A DNA stretch of 64,000 nt from an uncultured Bacteroidales bacterium (GTDB lineage Bacteria > Bacteroidota > Bacteroidia > Bacteroidales > P3): NCBI GenBank assembly GCA_937901525.1, contig CALDHX010000013.1, positions 1 to 64,000 of the forward strand, given 5' to 3'. A model generated the notes under the pieces. The model worked only from the letters and a program-made list of their open reading frames with translations. It had not been told where the DNA came from and did no database searches. Below are positions 1 through 7,778 of this stretch, in pieces. Positions within the stretch are counted from its first letter, which is position 1, and the number at the start of each line of letters is the position of its first letter. The position numbers and the translations under genes were made by a program.

Positions 1-91
1 CAACCCTGAAAGCCAAGGATATAAACAACATTTAATAAAAATAGAAAAATTAGAAATAGAATTATATGAAAAACGAAACAAACTTATTTAA
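1..91 (+). CDS. C-terminal end of an unidentified protein (5' end outside the window)
   Basis: An open frame (frame 2) enters from the left edge and stops at TAA 89-91. It encodes about 29 residues, lysine- and glutamate-rich and probably helical. It overlaps the cutC start by 26 bases, a typical translationally coupled arrangement, so it is probably the upstream gene of the cutC operon. Too little is present to name it. Confidence 0.45.
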   Translation, partial: NPESQGYKQHLIKIEKLEIELYEKRNKLI

Positions 92-827
92 AATAGAAGC
101 CTGTATCGGAACCTTACAATCAGGCTTAGAAGCCGAAAAAGGAGGAGCAAATAGAGTAGAATTATGCGACAATCTTGCCGAAGGAGGCACAACACCCTCA
201 GCAGCATTGATTCAAATGACAAAAGAAAAATTAGAAATTCCCTCTGCTGTTATGATTAGACCAAGACATGGAGATTTTCTTTACTCAGATTTAGAGTTTG
301 AAATAATGAAAAAAGACATAGAATTTTGCAAAAACGTTGGCGTTGAAGCAGTTGTTTTCGGATTACTAACCCCTGATGGACAAATAGACTGCGAAAGAAC
401 AAAGCGTTTAGTGGAAAGTGCTGGGAATATGCAAGTTTGCTTTCATAGAGCAGTAGATTTAAGTAGAGATTACTTTGAAGCAATTGAACAAATAATCAAT
501 TGTGGTTGCACAAGAATACTTACCTCAGGCGGAGCAAACAAAGCAGTTGAGGGATTTGAAAACATAAGAAAAGCACAAGAACTTTACGGCAACAAAATAG
601 AAATCATGGTTGGCAGTGGAATAAATGCCGAAAATGTTTCTAAATTTCATAGCATTGGAATAAGAAACTTTCATCTTTCTGGCAAAGTTCAAATCGACAG
701 TCTTATGACTTACAGAAAAGAAGGCGTTTCAATGGGAGCTATTTCTGCGGAAGAAGAATACAAAATTACACAAACAGATTACAGAAAAATAGAAGAAGTA
801 AAAAAAGTCTTAGAAACCAAGTTCTAA
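66..827 (+). CDS. cutC: CutC family protein (copper homeostasis)
   Basis: A 253-residue protein with the CutC TIM-barrel pattern. The N-terminus reads EACIGTLQSGLEAEKGGANR followed by VELC. MIRPRHGDFLYS lies near residue 63, and the glycine-rich phosphate-site-like strands ILTSGGANKA and IMVGSGINAEN lie in the C-terminal half. The family was linked to copper tolerance in E. coli, but the biochemical role is still disputed. The protein is cytoplasmic, with no signal peptide. The start fits the family, whose proteins begin just before the first barrel strand. It overlaps an upstream partial frame and converges on a minus-strand T9SS gene 11 bases away. Confidence 0.9.
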   Translation: MKNETNLFKIEACIGTLQSGLEAEKGGANRVELCDNLAEGGTTPSAALIQMTKEKLEIPSAVMIRPRHGDFLYSDLEFEIMKKDIEFCKNVGVEAVVFGLLTPDGQIDCERTKRLVESAGNMQVCFHRAVDLSRDYFEAIEQIINCGCTRILTSGGANKAVEGFENIRKAQELYGNKIEIMVGSGINAENVSKFHSIGIRNFHLSGKVQIDSLMTYRKEGVSMGAISAEEEYKITQTDYRKIEEVKKVLETKF

Positions 828-838
828 ACTTTAAACTA

Positions 839-1972
839 CTAATTATCAACTACAAGAATTTTCTCTTGCATTACACCTTTATCTGTATAAACCTTGATTA
901 TGTAATTACCTGCATTCAAGTGTTTTAAATCTAACACTATCTCTTTTTCAAAAAATTCTTCTCGTCTTTGCAATCTTCCTAACACATCAAACAACTCTAC
1001 AATTTTGATTTGACAATTACTCTTTATAAACACTTCATCTTTTGCAGGATTAGGATAAATATCACATTTATTTTCTAATCCTGCTGTTTCATTTATACCA
1101 TTAAATGAATTATTAAGAACTATTATTGGTCGAAAATTAAGAGTTGTTCCTTGTACAAAATTATAAATAGAATCCTCGCTAAAACGTGTCCATTGTCCAT
1201 TCTTTTTCAACCAAGGAGTATTAGAACTTTGAGGTCCTATTAAAGTATCTTTCATTAAAGTATCATTAATACTAAAATTTGCATTATATTCTATATTAGA
1301 AGTTGCATTCCCAACAGTAGAGCCATAACGCATTCCTGTATCAGCAGGATTAACAAAAAGTTCTCCTACAATAATAAAGTCATTCATTGTAATAGCATCA
1401 GGAAACATATAAAAACCGAGAGTTTGCCAAGTTATTGAATCAGGTTGCATATTAGAAGGATAAACGTATGTAGCAGATAATTTTTCAAAATTATCTTTCT
1501 CAGATGTAATATAAAATTGTGGACCCAAACCATAAATCTGTCCCCTTGCTTGTGCCGCAACACCAATTACAGTAACCATCGTATCAAAACGAAAATGCTG
1601 TCCGAAAGCCTCAGGCGTATAGGAATTACGTCCAAACCATGTCCCACCAAATGAAAGCGTTGTATAATTAAAAATACAACCCCATGTAGAATCATAATAT
1701 GGAATAGGTGGATAAACACTTCTTCTTGCCTGACAATGATACTCTTCCATTGTCCCATCACCAAGAAGCACACCAGGAACAAAAACTCTACAATCCCATG
1801 CAGCAGAATCTGTTTTAAAATCATTATTACGATAAATCAAAACCGTATCATACTGAGTAACCAATAGAGTATCTTCGCTCAATCGAGAAATAATTAAAGG
1901 TGTTTGTGCAAATTGAGCATAAATACAACTACTTACAGCAACAAATAAAATAAATAAAGCTATCTTTTTCAT
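839..1972 (-). CDS. Exported protein with T9SS type A C-terminal sorting domain
   Basis: A 377-residue protein with a signal peptide (MKKIALFILFVAVSSCIYAQ). Its last ~75 residues have the type IX sorting pattern: DIYPNPAKDEVFIKS, a VELFDVLGR strand, LNAGNYIIKVYTD, then a short basic tail. The middle is beta-rich with many aromatic residues and no recognised catalytic domain. The frame could open at GTG 1981. ATG 1972 is preferred because AGGAGGG sits 8 bases upstream, overlapping the stop codon of the preceding gene. The protein is predicted to cross the outer membrane through the T9SS and stay at the surface. It is probably co-transcribed with the exported protein upstream. Confidence 0.8.
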   Translation of the reverse strand: MKKIALFILFVAVSSCIYAQFAQTPLIISRLSEDTLLVTQYDTVLIYRNNDFKTDSAAWDCRVFVPGVLLGDGTMEEYHCQARRSVYPPIPYYDSTWGCIFNYTTLSFGGTWFGRNSYTPEAFGQHFRFDTMVTVIGVAAQARGQIYGLGPQFYITSEKDNFEKLSATYVYPSNMQPDSITWQTLGFYMFPDAITMNDFIIVGELFVNPADTGMRYGSTVGNATSNIEYNANFSINDTLMKDTLIGPQSSNTPWLKKNGQWTRFSEDSIYNFVQGTTLNFRPIIVLNNSFNGINETAGLENKCDIYPNPAKDEVFIKSNCQIKIVELFDVLGRLQRREEFFEKEIVLDLKHLNAGNYIIKVYTDKGVMQEKILVVDN

Positions 1973-1980
1973 ATTTAACA

Positions 1981-1987
1981 CCCTCCT
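1981..1987 (-). promoter_or_regulatory. Strong Shine-Dalgarno site AGGAGGG
   Basis: On the minus strand AGGAGGG lies 8 bases before ATG 1972 and overlaps the stop codon (1986-1988) of the upstream gene. It decides the start of the T9SS protein and suggests termination-reinitiation coupling. Such an extended SD stands out in a genome whose other genes mostly lack one. Confidence 0.6.
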
Positions 1988-3425
1988 ATTTATATATATT
2001 CTCCAAATTTAAGTTCTCGCAATTACCAACATAATATCCTGGCGTATATTCAGGTATAATAAAACTTCCAGAAGACACATTTTTCAAATAAGAAGTCTCT
2101 ATCCGTTCAGTATCGTGTTTATTTATATTTATTGGAAATGGTTTATTAATTATCGTGTTACAAGCAGTTGGTGGTGTTGTTTTATGAAAATAATCATGTA
2201 TTGTAGATTCTATATTTATATCATATACCCCTCCTCTATCATTCTTATCACTTGTCAATACCATTAAACGTTCATTATGATGAGAATATGCCATATCTAT
2301 TATATCTTTTGATGCTATACCTCTGTATATTTCTGAAGACAAAAGATTTACAAATTTTGCATCATTATAATTCTCGTTAAACTTCACTCTATTTACAATA
2401 ACAGAATGCAATCTACCTGAATACATACTGAATGTTAATGCAAAATTATCACCTTCCAAGTGTTTTATTTTTACATCATATATCCCTTTTGCTATATTAG
2501 TATCAAAATATGTATTTGTCAGATTGTCATAATATTTTACCTCCATAATATTTTTAACTATTTGCATATCAGGTGTTGTAAACTTTCTATAAGCAAGTAA
2601 TTTTGATGTTCTAACAGCATTAGGTGTATAATAATTATTCACTGTATCGAATATCAATGACACTAATTCAGCACTACCTTGCGATACACTTATATCTTGA
2701 AATTTTTCAAATAAAGTATCCTTATCTGTTTGAAAAATTCTAACTTGATCTAATGTTACATCATGCAAAAGTACACAATCAAAGTATTTATCCGGTGGAT
2801 ATACCCATATTGGTGAAGAGCCTGGTGATAGCGATGGCAAAGCGTATGGCTCATATTCTTTTTTTATAGTGCCCATTGCAAATACACTCGTTGAATTTAA
2901 ATTATTTACATCTGGAAATGTTATTATTTTATTTATTGTATATCCTATTGGTATGTATTTTACATTATCTACTCCCGTAACAAACAAATCATTCAATGGC
3001 ACACTTGCTATATAGCCCTGTCTGTTTATTGTATTGAAATAACCACAAAAATAAACGGTATCTTTATAATAATTTATGTCTGTTATTCTTACTGAATCGG
3101 GCATCGTTATAAACAAATATTTTGTACAATCGTCCGAAACAAAATCGTCTTCTTGAGTAAGCACTATTTTTGATATTATTTTTCCATCAGATTTTTGATA
3201 ATCTGTTTTTCCCACTGTCCTATAAACAGGTGATTTGTAAAAAATAGTATCAAAATCACATATTATTGTCTTTTGTGTATGAGGAACTATGGTATCTGAA
3301 TGAGATAAAAAATTTATTGGCGAAGCACTCGCTGAAAGTTGCCCACATCGAAAAGGAGCTTGCGAATATAATGATTCAACAAAAAATATCGCCAAAAATA
3401 AAACAAAGAAAAATCGACGATTCAT
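1986..3425 (-). CDS. Exported protein of unknown function
   Basis: A 479-residue protein beginning with a clear signal peptide (MNRRFFFVLFLAIFFVESLYSQ). The remainder is rich in beta-prone, Tyr/Asp/Asn-rich stretches such as VDNVKYIPIGYTINKIITFP, which would suit a repeated-blade (propeller-like) fold. That is only an impression. I recognise no T9SS tail: the C-terminus ends NLENIYK. It is probably periplasmic or outer-membrane associated. It is the first gene of a two-gene unit with the T9SS protein downstream, 13 bases before that protein's ATG. A -7 element lies at 3450-3457. Confidence 0.65.
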   Translation of the reverse strand: MNRRFFFVLFLAIFFVESLYSQAPFRCGQLSASASPINFLSHSDTIVPHTQKTIICDFDTIFYKSPVYRTVGKTDYQKSDGKIISKIVLTQEDDFVSDDCTKYLFITMPDSVRITDINYYKDTVYFCGYFNTINRQGYIASVPLNDLFVTGVDNVKYIPIGYTINKIITFPDVNNLNSTSVFAMGTIKKEYEPYALPSLSPGSSPIWVYPPDKYFDCVLLHDVTLDQVRIFQTDKDTLFEKFQDISVSQGSAELVSLIFDTVNNYYTPNAVRTSKLLAYRKFTTPDMQIVKNIMEVKYYDNLTNTYFDTNIAKGIYDVKIKHLEGDNFALTFSMYSGRLHSVIVNRVKFNENYNDAKFVNLLSSEIYRGIASKDIIDMAYSHHNERLMVLTSDKNDRGGVYDINIESTIHDYFHKTTPPTACNTIINKPFPININKHDTERIETSYLKNVSSGSFIIPEYTPGYYVGNCENLNLENIYK

Positions 3426-3449
3426 AAGACTCTTTTTTTAATTGCGAGA

Positions 3450-3457
3450 CAAACATA
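3450..3457 (-). promoter_or_regulatory. Bacteroidota -7 promoter element (TATGTTTG)
   Basis: The minus-strand sequence matches TAnnTTTG and lies 24 bases upstream of the start at 3425, as expected for the two-gene exported-protein unit. Confidence 0.45.
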
Positions 3458-3511
3458 CAAAAAAAAATGAATCGCCAAAATTTTTCAAAGAAAAAACAAA
3501 ATAAATCAAAG

Positions 3512-3548
3512 AAAAAAAGGATTTTTTCAATGAAAAAATCCTTTTTTT
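3512..3548 (-). terminator. Bidirectional hairpin terminator
   Basis: An 18-base arm (3512-3529) and its perfect complement (3531-3548) are separated by one base, with A/T tracts on both sides. The stem is mostly A-T with a GG/CC core. It lies downstream of the minus-strand Omp28-like gene (ends 3575) and upstream of the next minus-strand promoter. It is the expected terminator for the Omp28-like gene. Confidence 0.6.
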
Positions 3549-3574
3549 CTTTGATTTTTTAAACTATATCTTTA

Positions 3575-5326
3575 TTATCTATTTACAGATATTTTCTTTG
3601 ATGTGATACCTGAGTTAGATATTATCTTAACAAAGTAAGCTCCGTTGCTAAGGTTTGAAGTATTTATTTCAAATTTATTGTTTCCTGTTGCCAATGAAAC
3701 TTCTCCTAATGAAATCACTTCTCTTCCTAACATATCTACAACAGAAATATTAGCGTGAGTTGATTCTAACATAGAGATTTCAAGATTTAACATATCATTA
3801 ACAGGGTTTGGATAAGCCAATGTTTGAAGTATTGCTCCTTCTGCTTGTTCTAATCCTACTAATGAAAGTATCTTAATATCAACTGCTTTGTAATCATCAT
3901 AAGAAGAACCTGTTCCGTTTACTAATCTTGTTTCTGAACCATCGTAGATTTTGTATGTTGTACCACCATCTCCATATGAGTCAAATATTTCAAATACATA
4001 GCAACCAGTTTCAGTTAATGGAACTTCTACTGTATCTCTTACAACTACTTGTTGCGGATAGTAATCTGCTTCTTCTAATACATTACCATTTCCATCAGAA
4101 AGTTTCCAACTGCATTCGTAAGCATATTGGTCTGTTTTTATGATAATTTTAAGTTTATCTCCGTTTCCTTCTTTTGGAGCGTCTTTCTTAATTGTTGCAG
4201 TCTTTTGTGCATCTTCAATAGGTGTACCATTTATTGAAACAACTTTTGCAAATACGTTTGTATTTTGACCAACATTTACTGCTACATCAGGTAATTCAAC
4301 GAATACTTCTTGATCTGATGTAATGCTTCCTGTCCAATCAAAAGTTTGTTCTGCTGTTACTGCTGATCCGTAAGCAATTTGCATATTTGTTATTGTACTT
4401 GCTCCATAGTTGTAAACTTTTAAAGCAAGAGAAGCTAAATCGTTACAACCATTTTGACCTTGTGCAGACATTGTTGTTGACATAGCTGCAAGTTCTGGAA
4501 GATTTGTAACTGTAGGTTTGCATTCTGAACCTGTATAGATTTCTTGTTGATCTCTTGCAACAAAGACTACTAATTTTAAGTGTCCAAGTTTTACTAATTC
4601 ATTGCTGATTGAGCCAGGAATATTGTAAGTATATGTTCTTTGAATCAAAGTTCCAGCAGGAATAACATTTGATCCTTCTGGTGCAGTGATGTCATCACCC
4701 CATTGACCTGTTAACATATCTCTCAACATATTCATGTGAATATATTGACCATCAGCTGTAACTTGTGAAGGGTTTGCACTTGCTCCTGATTGTGGTCCAA
4801 TAATTGAGTCTTGTAATAAAACAACGTTTAATTTGTTTGAAGCAGTTGCTGCATCTGCTGTGTAATATGCCTCAACGTTTACTGTCATAACTCTTGTTGT
4901 TGCATCAATGCTTGCTTGTGCTGCAACGTTTACGAAAGATGCTTCTGCAAGAATTTGATTTCCACGAGATACAAATTCTCCTCTATTTAATATTGTTGCA
5001 CCTCCTGAAAATGAGTGTCTATTTACTGTTCCAGCAGGGAATCCTTGCAATCCTGTTTGATTCATTATTGCTGTTCCCCATTGAGTTTGGTACATTGCTG
5101 CATAACTTCCTGTATGTATGTTTATACCGAATACTCTTCCTGGATTGTCTTCTTCGTATTCTTTTACGATTCTGTGTCCGTCTGGACAATATCCACAATT
5201 TATACCTGTGAATTCTTCAAGAATAACATTTTTGTTAGCGGCTTCTGTTGATACAAACTGAGGAGTTTGTGCAGATACTGCAAAAGCTGCAAATAATCCT
5301 AAAAATGATAATACAATTTTCTTCAT
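3575..5326 (-). CDS. Omp28-related thioredoxin-like protein with T9SS type A sorting domain
   Basis: A 583-residue protein with a signal peptide (residues 1-19). The thioredoxin-like/Omp28 region opens with NVILEEFTGINCGYC, placing a CxxC pair at Cys44 and Cys47. GLQGFPAGTVNR, resembling the thioredoxin cis-Pro region, lies further on. A central beta domain follows, then an Asp/Gly-rich segment (FEIFDSYGDGGTTY). The T9SS tail is AYPNPVNDMLNLEISML to the end. It is related to P. gingivalis Omp28-type proteins and is probably a surface-anchored redox or adhesin-like protein. It is a single-gene unit; a second Omp28-like protein is encoded at 53.9 kb. Confidence 0.82.
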   Translation of the reverse strand: MKKIVLSFLGLFAAFAVSAQTPQFVSTEAANKNVILEEFTGINCGYCPDGHRIVKEYEEDNPGRVFGINIHTGSYAAMYQTQWGTAIMNQTGLQGFPAGTVNRHSFSGGATILNRGEFVSRGNQILAEASFVNVAAQASIDATTRVMTVNVEAYYTADAATASNKLNVVLLQDSIIGPQSGASANPSQVTADGQYIHMNMLRDMLTGQWGDDITAPEGSNVIPAGTLIQRTYTYNIPGSISNELVKLGHLKLVVFVARDQQEIYTGSECKPTVTNLPELAAMSTTMSAQGQNGCNDLASLALKVYNYGASTITNMQIAYGSAVTAEQTFDWTGSITSDQEVFVELPDVAVNVGQNTNVFAKVVSINGTPIEDAQKTATIKKDAPKEGNGDKLKIIIKTDQYAYECSWKLSDGNGNVLEEADYYPQQVVVRDTVEVPLTETGCYVFEIFDSYGDGGTTYKIYDGSETRLVNGTGSSYDDYKAVDIKILSLVGLEQAEGAILQTLAYPNPVNDMLNLEISMLESTHANISVVDMLGREVISLGEVSLATGNNKFEINTSNLSNGAYFVKIISNSGITSKKISVNR

Positions 5327-5454
5327 ACTCTAAATTATTTAATGGTTTTAGATTGCGAAAATACGCTTTTTTAATGAATTGACAAATTTTCAGTAAAAAA
5401 ATATAAAATAAACATTAGTTATTTTTTATTTGCAAGTCTTAATGCTTTTTTATG

Positions 5455-5462
5455 TATCTTTG
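5455..5462 (+). promoter_or_regulatory. dxs promoter -7 element (TATCTTTG)
   Basis: TATCTTTG matches TAnnTTTG, with a TTTG (-33-like) at 5429-5432, 22 bases upstream. The -7 box lies inside the longest possible reading frame (ATG 5452). That ATG therefore cannot be in the transcript, and translation must start at 5470 or 5482. Confidence 0.65.
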
Positions 5463-5481
5463 CAATCAAATGTTAGCAGAT

Positions 5482-7380
5482 ATGATTTCTACATATAAAC
5501 AAGGAAATATTTTAAAGCGAATTAATTCACCAAGTGATTTAAAATCACTAAGTAAGGAAGAACTTTCAATTCTTGCAAAACAAGTAAGAGAGTATATATT
5601 GGAAGTGTTGAGTGAAAATCCTGGGCATTTAGCTTCAAGTCTTGGTGCTGTGGAACTAACAATTGCTTTACACAAAGTTTTTAATGCTCCCGAAGATCCT
5701 ATTGTATGGGACGTAGGTCATCAAGCATACGTGCATAAGGTATTAACGGGTAGAAAAGATGAGTTTGTTAATATTAGAAAATTTGGAGGATTGAGTGGTT
5801 TCCCTAAAAGAAGTGAAAGTAAGTATGATTCTTTTGGTGTGGGACATGCCTCTACTTCTATTTCTGCTGCTTTGGCAATGGCTATTGCAGATAAATTGCA
5901 AGAAAAAGATAATCATCATATTGCAGTTATTGGAGATGGTTCAATGACTGGTGGAATGGCATTTGAGGCTTTGAATCATGCTGGCTCTACTGATGCTAAC
6001 TTGCTTGTAATTCTTAACGATAATGGAATTTCTATTGATAAGCGTGTTGGTGCTATGAGTCAATATTTGACAATGATAACATCTTCTGCTACTTATAATA
6101 GGGTTAAAAATAAGGTATGGAATCTTATGGGAGGTAACACTTCTAATAATAAGCCAAAAAGCTTTTTTAAGAAAGTGTCTTTCTCTGTTAAGTCTATGTT
6201 TTCTGGAAAGAGTAATTTTTTTGAGGCTCTTAACATAAGATATTTTGGACCTGTTGATGGTCATGATTTGAATAGCCTTATTAAGACATTAGAGGATTTA
6301 AAAAATATAAAAGGTCCTAAATTATTACACATAATTACTAAAAAGGGAAAGGGACTTCCTATTGCCGAAAGTAATCCTACTACTTATCATGCACCTGGAA
6401 TATTTAATCCTTTAACAGGAGAAATACCCGAAAAGAAAACTTCTGATGAGATTCTTAAATTTCAAGATGTGTTTGGTGAGACTTTGGTTGAACTTGCAAA
6501 AGAAAACAAGAAAATTGTCGGCATTACGCCTGCTATGCTCAGTGGTTGTTCAATGAATAAATTGCAAGAAGTTTTCCCTGAACGTACTTTTGACGTGGGA
6601 ATTGCAGAAGAGCATGCTGTTACTTTGAGTGCTGGTTTTGCTTGTCAAGGATTGATTCCTGTTTGTAATATATATTCTTCTTTTATGCAAAGAGCATACG
6701 ATCAATTGATTCATGATATTGCTTTACAGGGACTTGGGGTTGTAATATGTCTTGATAGAGCTGGTTTGGTTGGTGAAGACGGCGCTACTCATCATGGAGC
6801 TTTTGACTTGGCTTACTTAAATTGTGTGCCAAATATAATAGTGGCTGCTCCAAGTGATGAGAATGATTTGAGAAATATGCTTTATACTGCTGTAAATCAA
6901 AAATCACCTTTTGTTATTCGTTATCCAAGAGGTAAGGGATATTTAAAAGATTGGCATAACGATATGAAAAATATCGAAATTGGTAAAGGCGTCAAAGTGA
7001 AAGACGGAAAGGAAGTTGCTATTCTATGTATCGGAAATACAATCCACATAGCAAAACAAGTTGCAAAAGAACTTGCAGAAAAGAATTTAGATATTGCTTT
7101 ATTTGACTTTAAGTTTTTGAAACCTCTTGACAAGGAGTTAGCTAAACAAGCCTTAGAATCATACGATTATATCATAACTATGGAAGATGGAACCATAAAC
7201 GGAGGGTTCGGAAGCAGTATTATAGAATTTGCTGTTAGCAATAATTTACACAAAACGATAGAAAGAATAGGAATACCTGACGAATTTATTGAGCAAGGTA
7301 GTGTAAAAGAGCTACAAAAACTTTGTAAAATAGATTGCGAAAGTGTTAAGGAAAGAATTTTAAAGTTTAAAAATCTTTAA
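5482..7380 (+). CDS. dxs: 1-deoxy-D-xylulose-5-phosphate synthase
   Basis: A 632-residue ThDP enzyme that condenses pyruvate and glyceraldehyde-3-phosphate in the first step of the MEP isoprenoid pathway. The transketolase-type architecture is clear. VWDVGHQAYVHKVLTGR is near the N-terminus, the ThDP motif starts with GDGSMTGGMAFEALNHAG and continues to NDN, the pyrimidine domain carries DVGIAEEHAVTLSAG, and the C-terminal domain reads MEDGTINGGFGSSI. ATG 5482 is chosen because the promoter covers ATG 5452 and because the distance to INSPSDLKSLS fits the family. ATG 5470 is also possible. The 3' end overlaps a convergent lipoprotein gene by 4 bases. The polyprenyl synthase at 57 kb draws on this pathway. 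Confidence 0.95.
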   Translation: MISTYKQGNILKRINSPSDLKSLSKEELSILAKQVREYILEVLSENPGHLASSLGAVELTIALHKVFNAPEDPIVWDVGHQAYVHKVLTGRKDEFVNIRKFGGLSGFPKRSESKYDSFGVGHASTSISAALAMAIADKLQEKDNHHIAVIGDGSMTGGMAFEALNHAGSTDANLLVILNDNGISIDKRVGAMSQYLTMITSSATYNRVKNKVWNLMGGNTSNNKPKSFFKKVSFSVKSMFSGKSNFFEALNIRYFGPVDGHDLNSLIKTLEDLKNIKGPKLLHIITKKGKGLPIAESNPTTYHAPGIFNPLTGEIPEKKTSDEILKFQDVFGETLVELAKENKKIVGITPAMLSGCSMNKLQEVFPERTFDVGIAEEHAVTLSAGFACQGLIPVCNIYSSFMQRAYDQLIHDIALQGLGVVICLDRAGLVGEDGATHHGAFDLAYLNCVPNIIVAAPSDENDLRNMLYTAVNQKSPFVIRYPRGKGYLKDWHNDMKNIEIGKGVKVKDGKEVAILCIGNTIHIAKQVAKELAEKNLDIALFDFKFLKPLDKELAKQALESYDYIITMEDGTINGGFGSSIIEFAVSNNLHKTIERIGIPDEFIEQGSVKELQKLCKIDCESVKERILKFKNL

Positions 7381-7775
7381 TAGATTAGTATTTCTCCTAT
7401 TATTTTGTTGTTTATAGATATTTTATAACTTCCTGAGGGTATGTTTCCTATTGTGTAGGACATATTCTTAGGACATTTGCAATCAGTGTTTGTTTCTGTT
7501 TGCTCTGTTATTTGTATTATGTTATTTTTTATTGTTGCGGAAATTTTCACTTCTCCTTTACAAGGGTAAAAATTGTTGATTTTATTTATTGTCAACACAG
7601 ATGTTGAGCTATGATAGCTAAACGCGGCGTCCTTTTCTGTTATTTTCCCATTTTCATTTGGTATACATTCTTCTATGTAATTGATTGTTGTGCTTAGCTT
7701 AGATTTTTCATTGTTACATGAGGATATGAAAATTAGCATAAATAAGAATAGTGTAAGAATATTTGTTTTCTTCAT
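7377..7775 (-). CDS. Small lipoprotein of unknown function
   Basis: A 132-residue protein with a lipoprotein signal (MKKTNILTLFLFMLIFISSC, lipid-modified Cys20). The mature part is short and beta-rich with several cysteines (FYPCKGEV, TDCKCPKN), which could form disulfides. No family is recognised. It starts 3 bases after the stop of the BspA-like gene and is probably the last gene of that operon. Its end overlaps dxs by 4 bases in convergent orientation. Confidence 0.6.
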   Translation of the reverse strand: MKKTNILTLFLFMLIFISSCNNEKSKLSTTINYIEECIPNENGKITEKDAAFSYHSSTSVLTINKINNFYPCKGEVKISATIKNNIIQITEQTETNTDCKCPKNMSYTIGNIPSGSYKISINNKIIGEILIY

Positions 7776-7778
7776 GTT

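Noticed and set aside
4894..5251. Plus-strand frames opposite the Omp28-like T9SS gene
   Set aside because: They are antisense to a gene with signal peptide, CxxC and sorting tail, and their Leu/Cys/Tyr-rich translations look like reverse-strand shadows.
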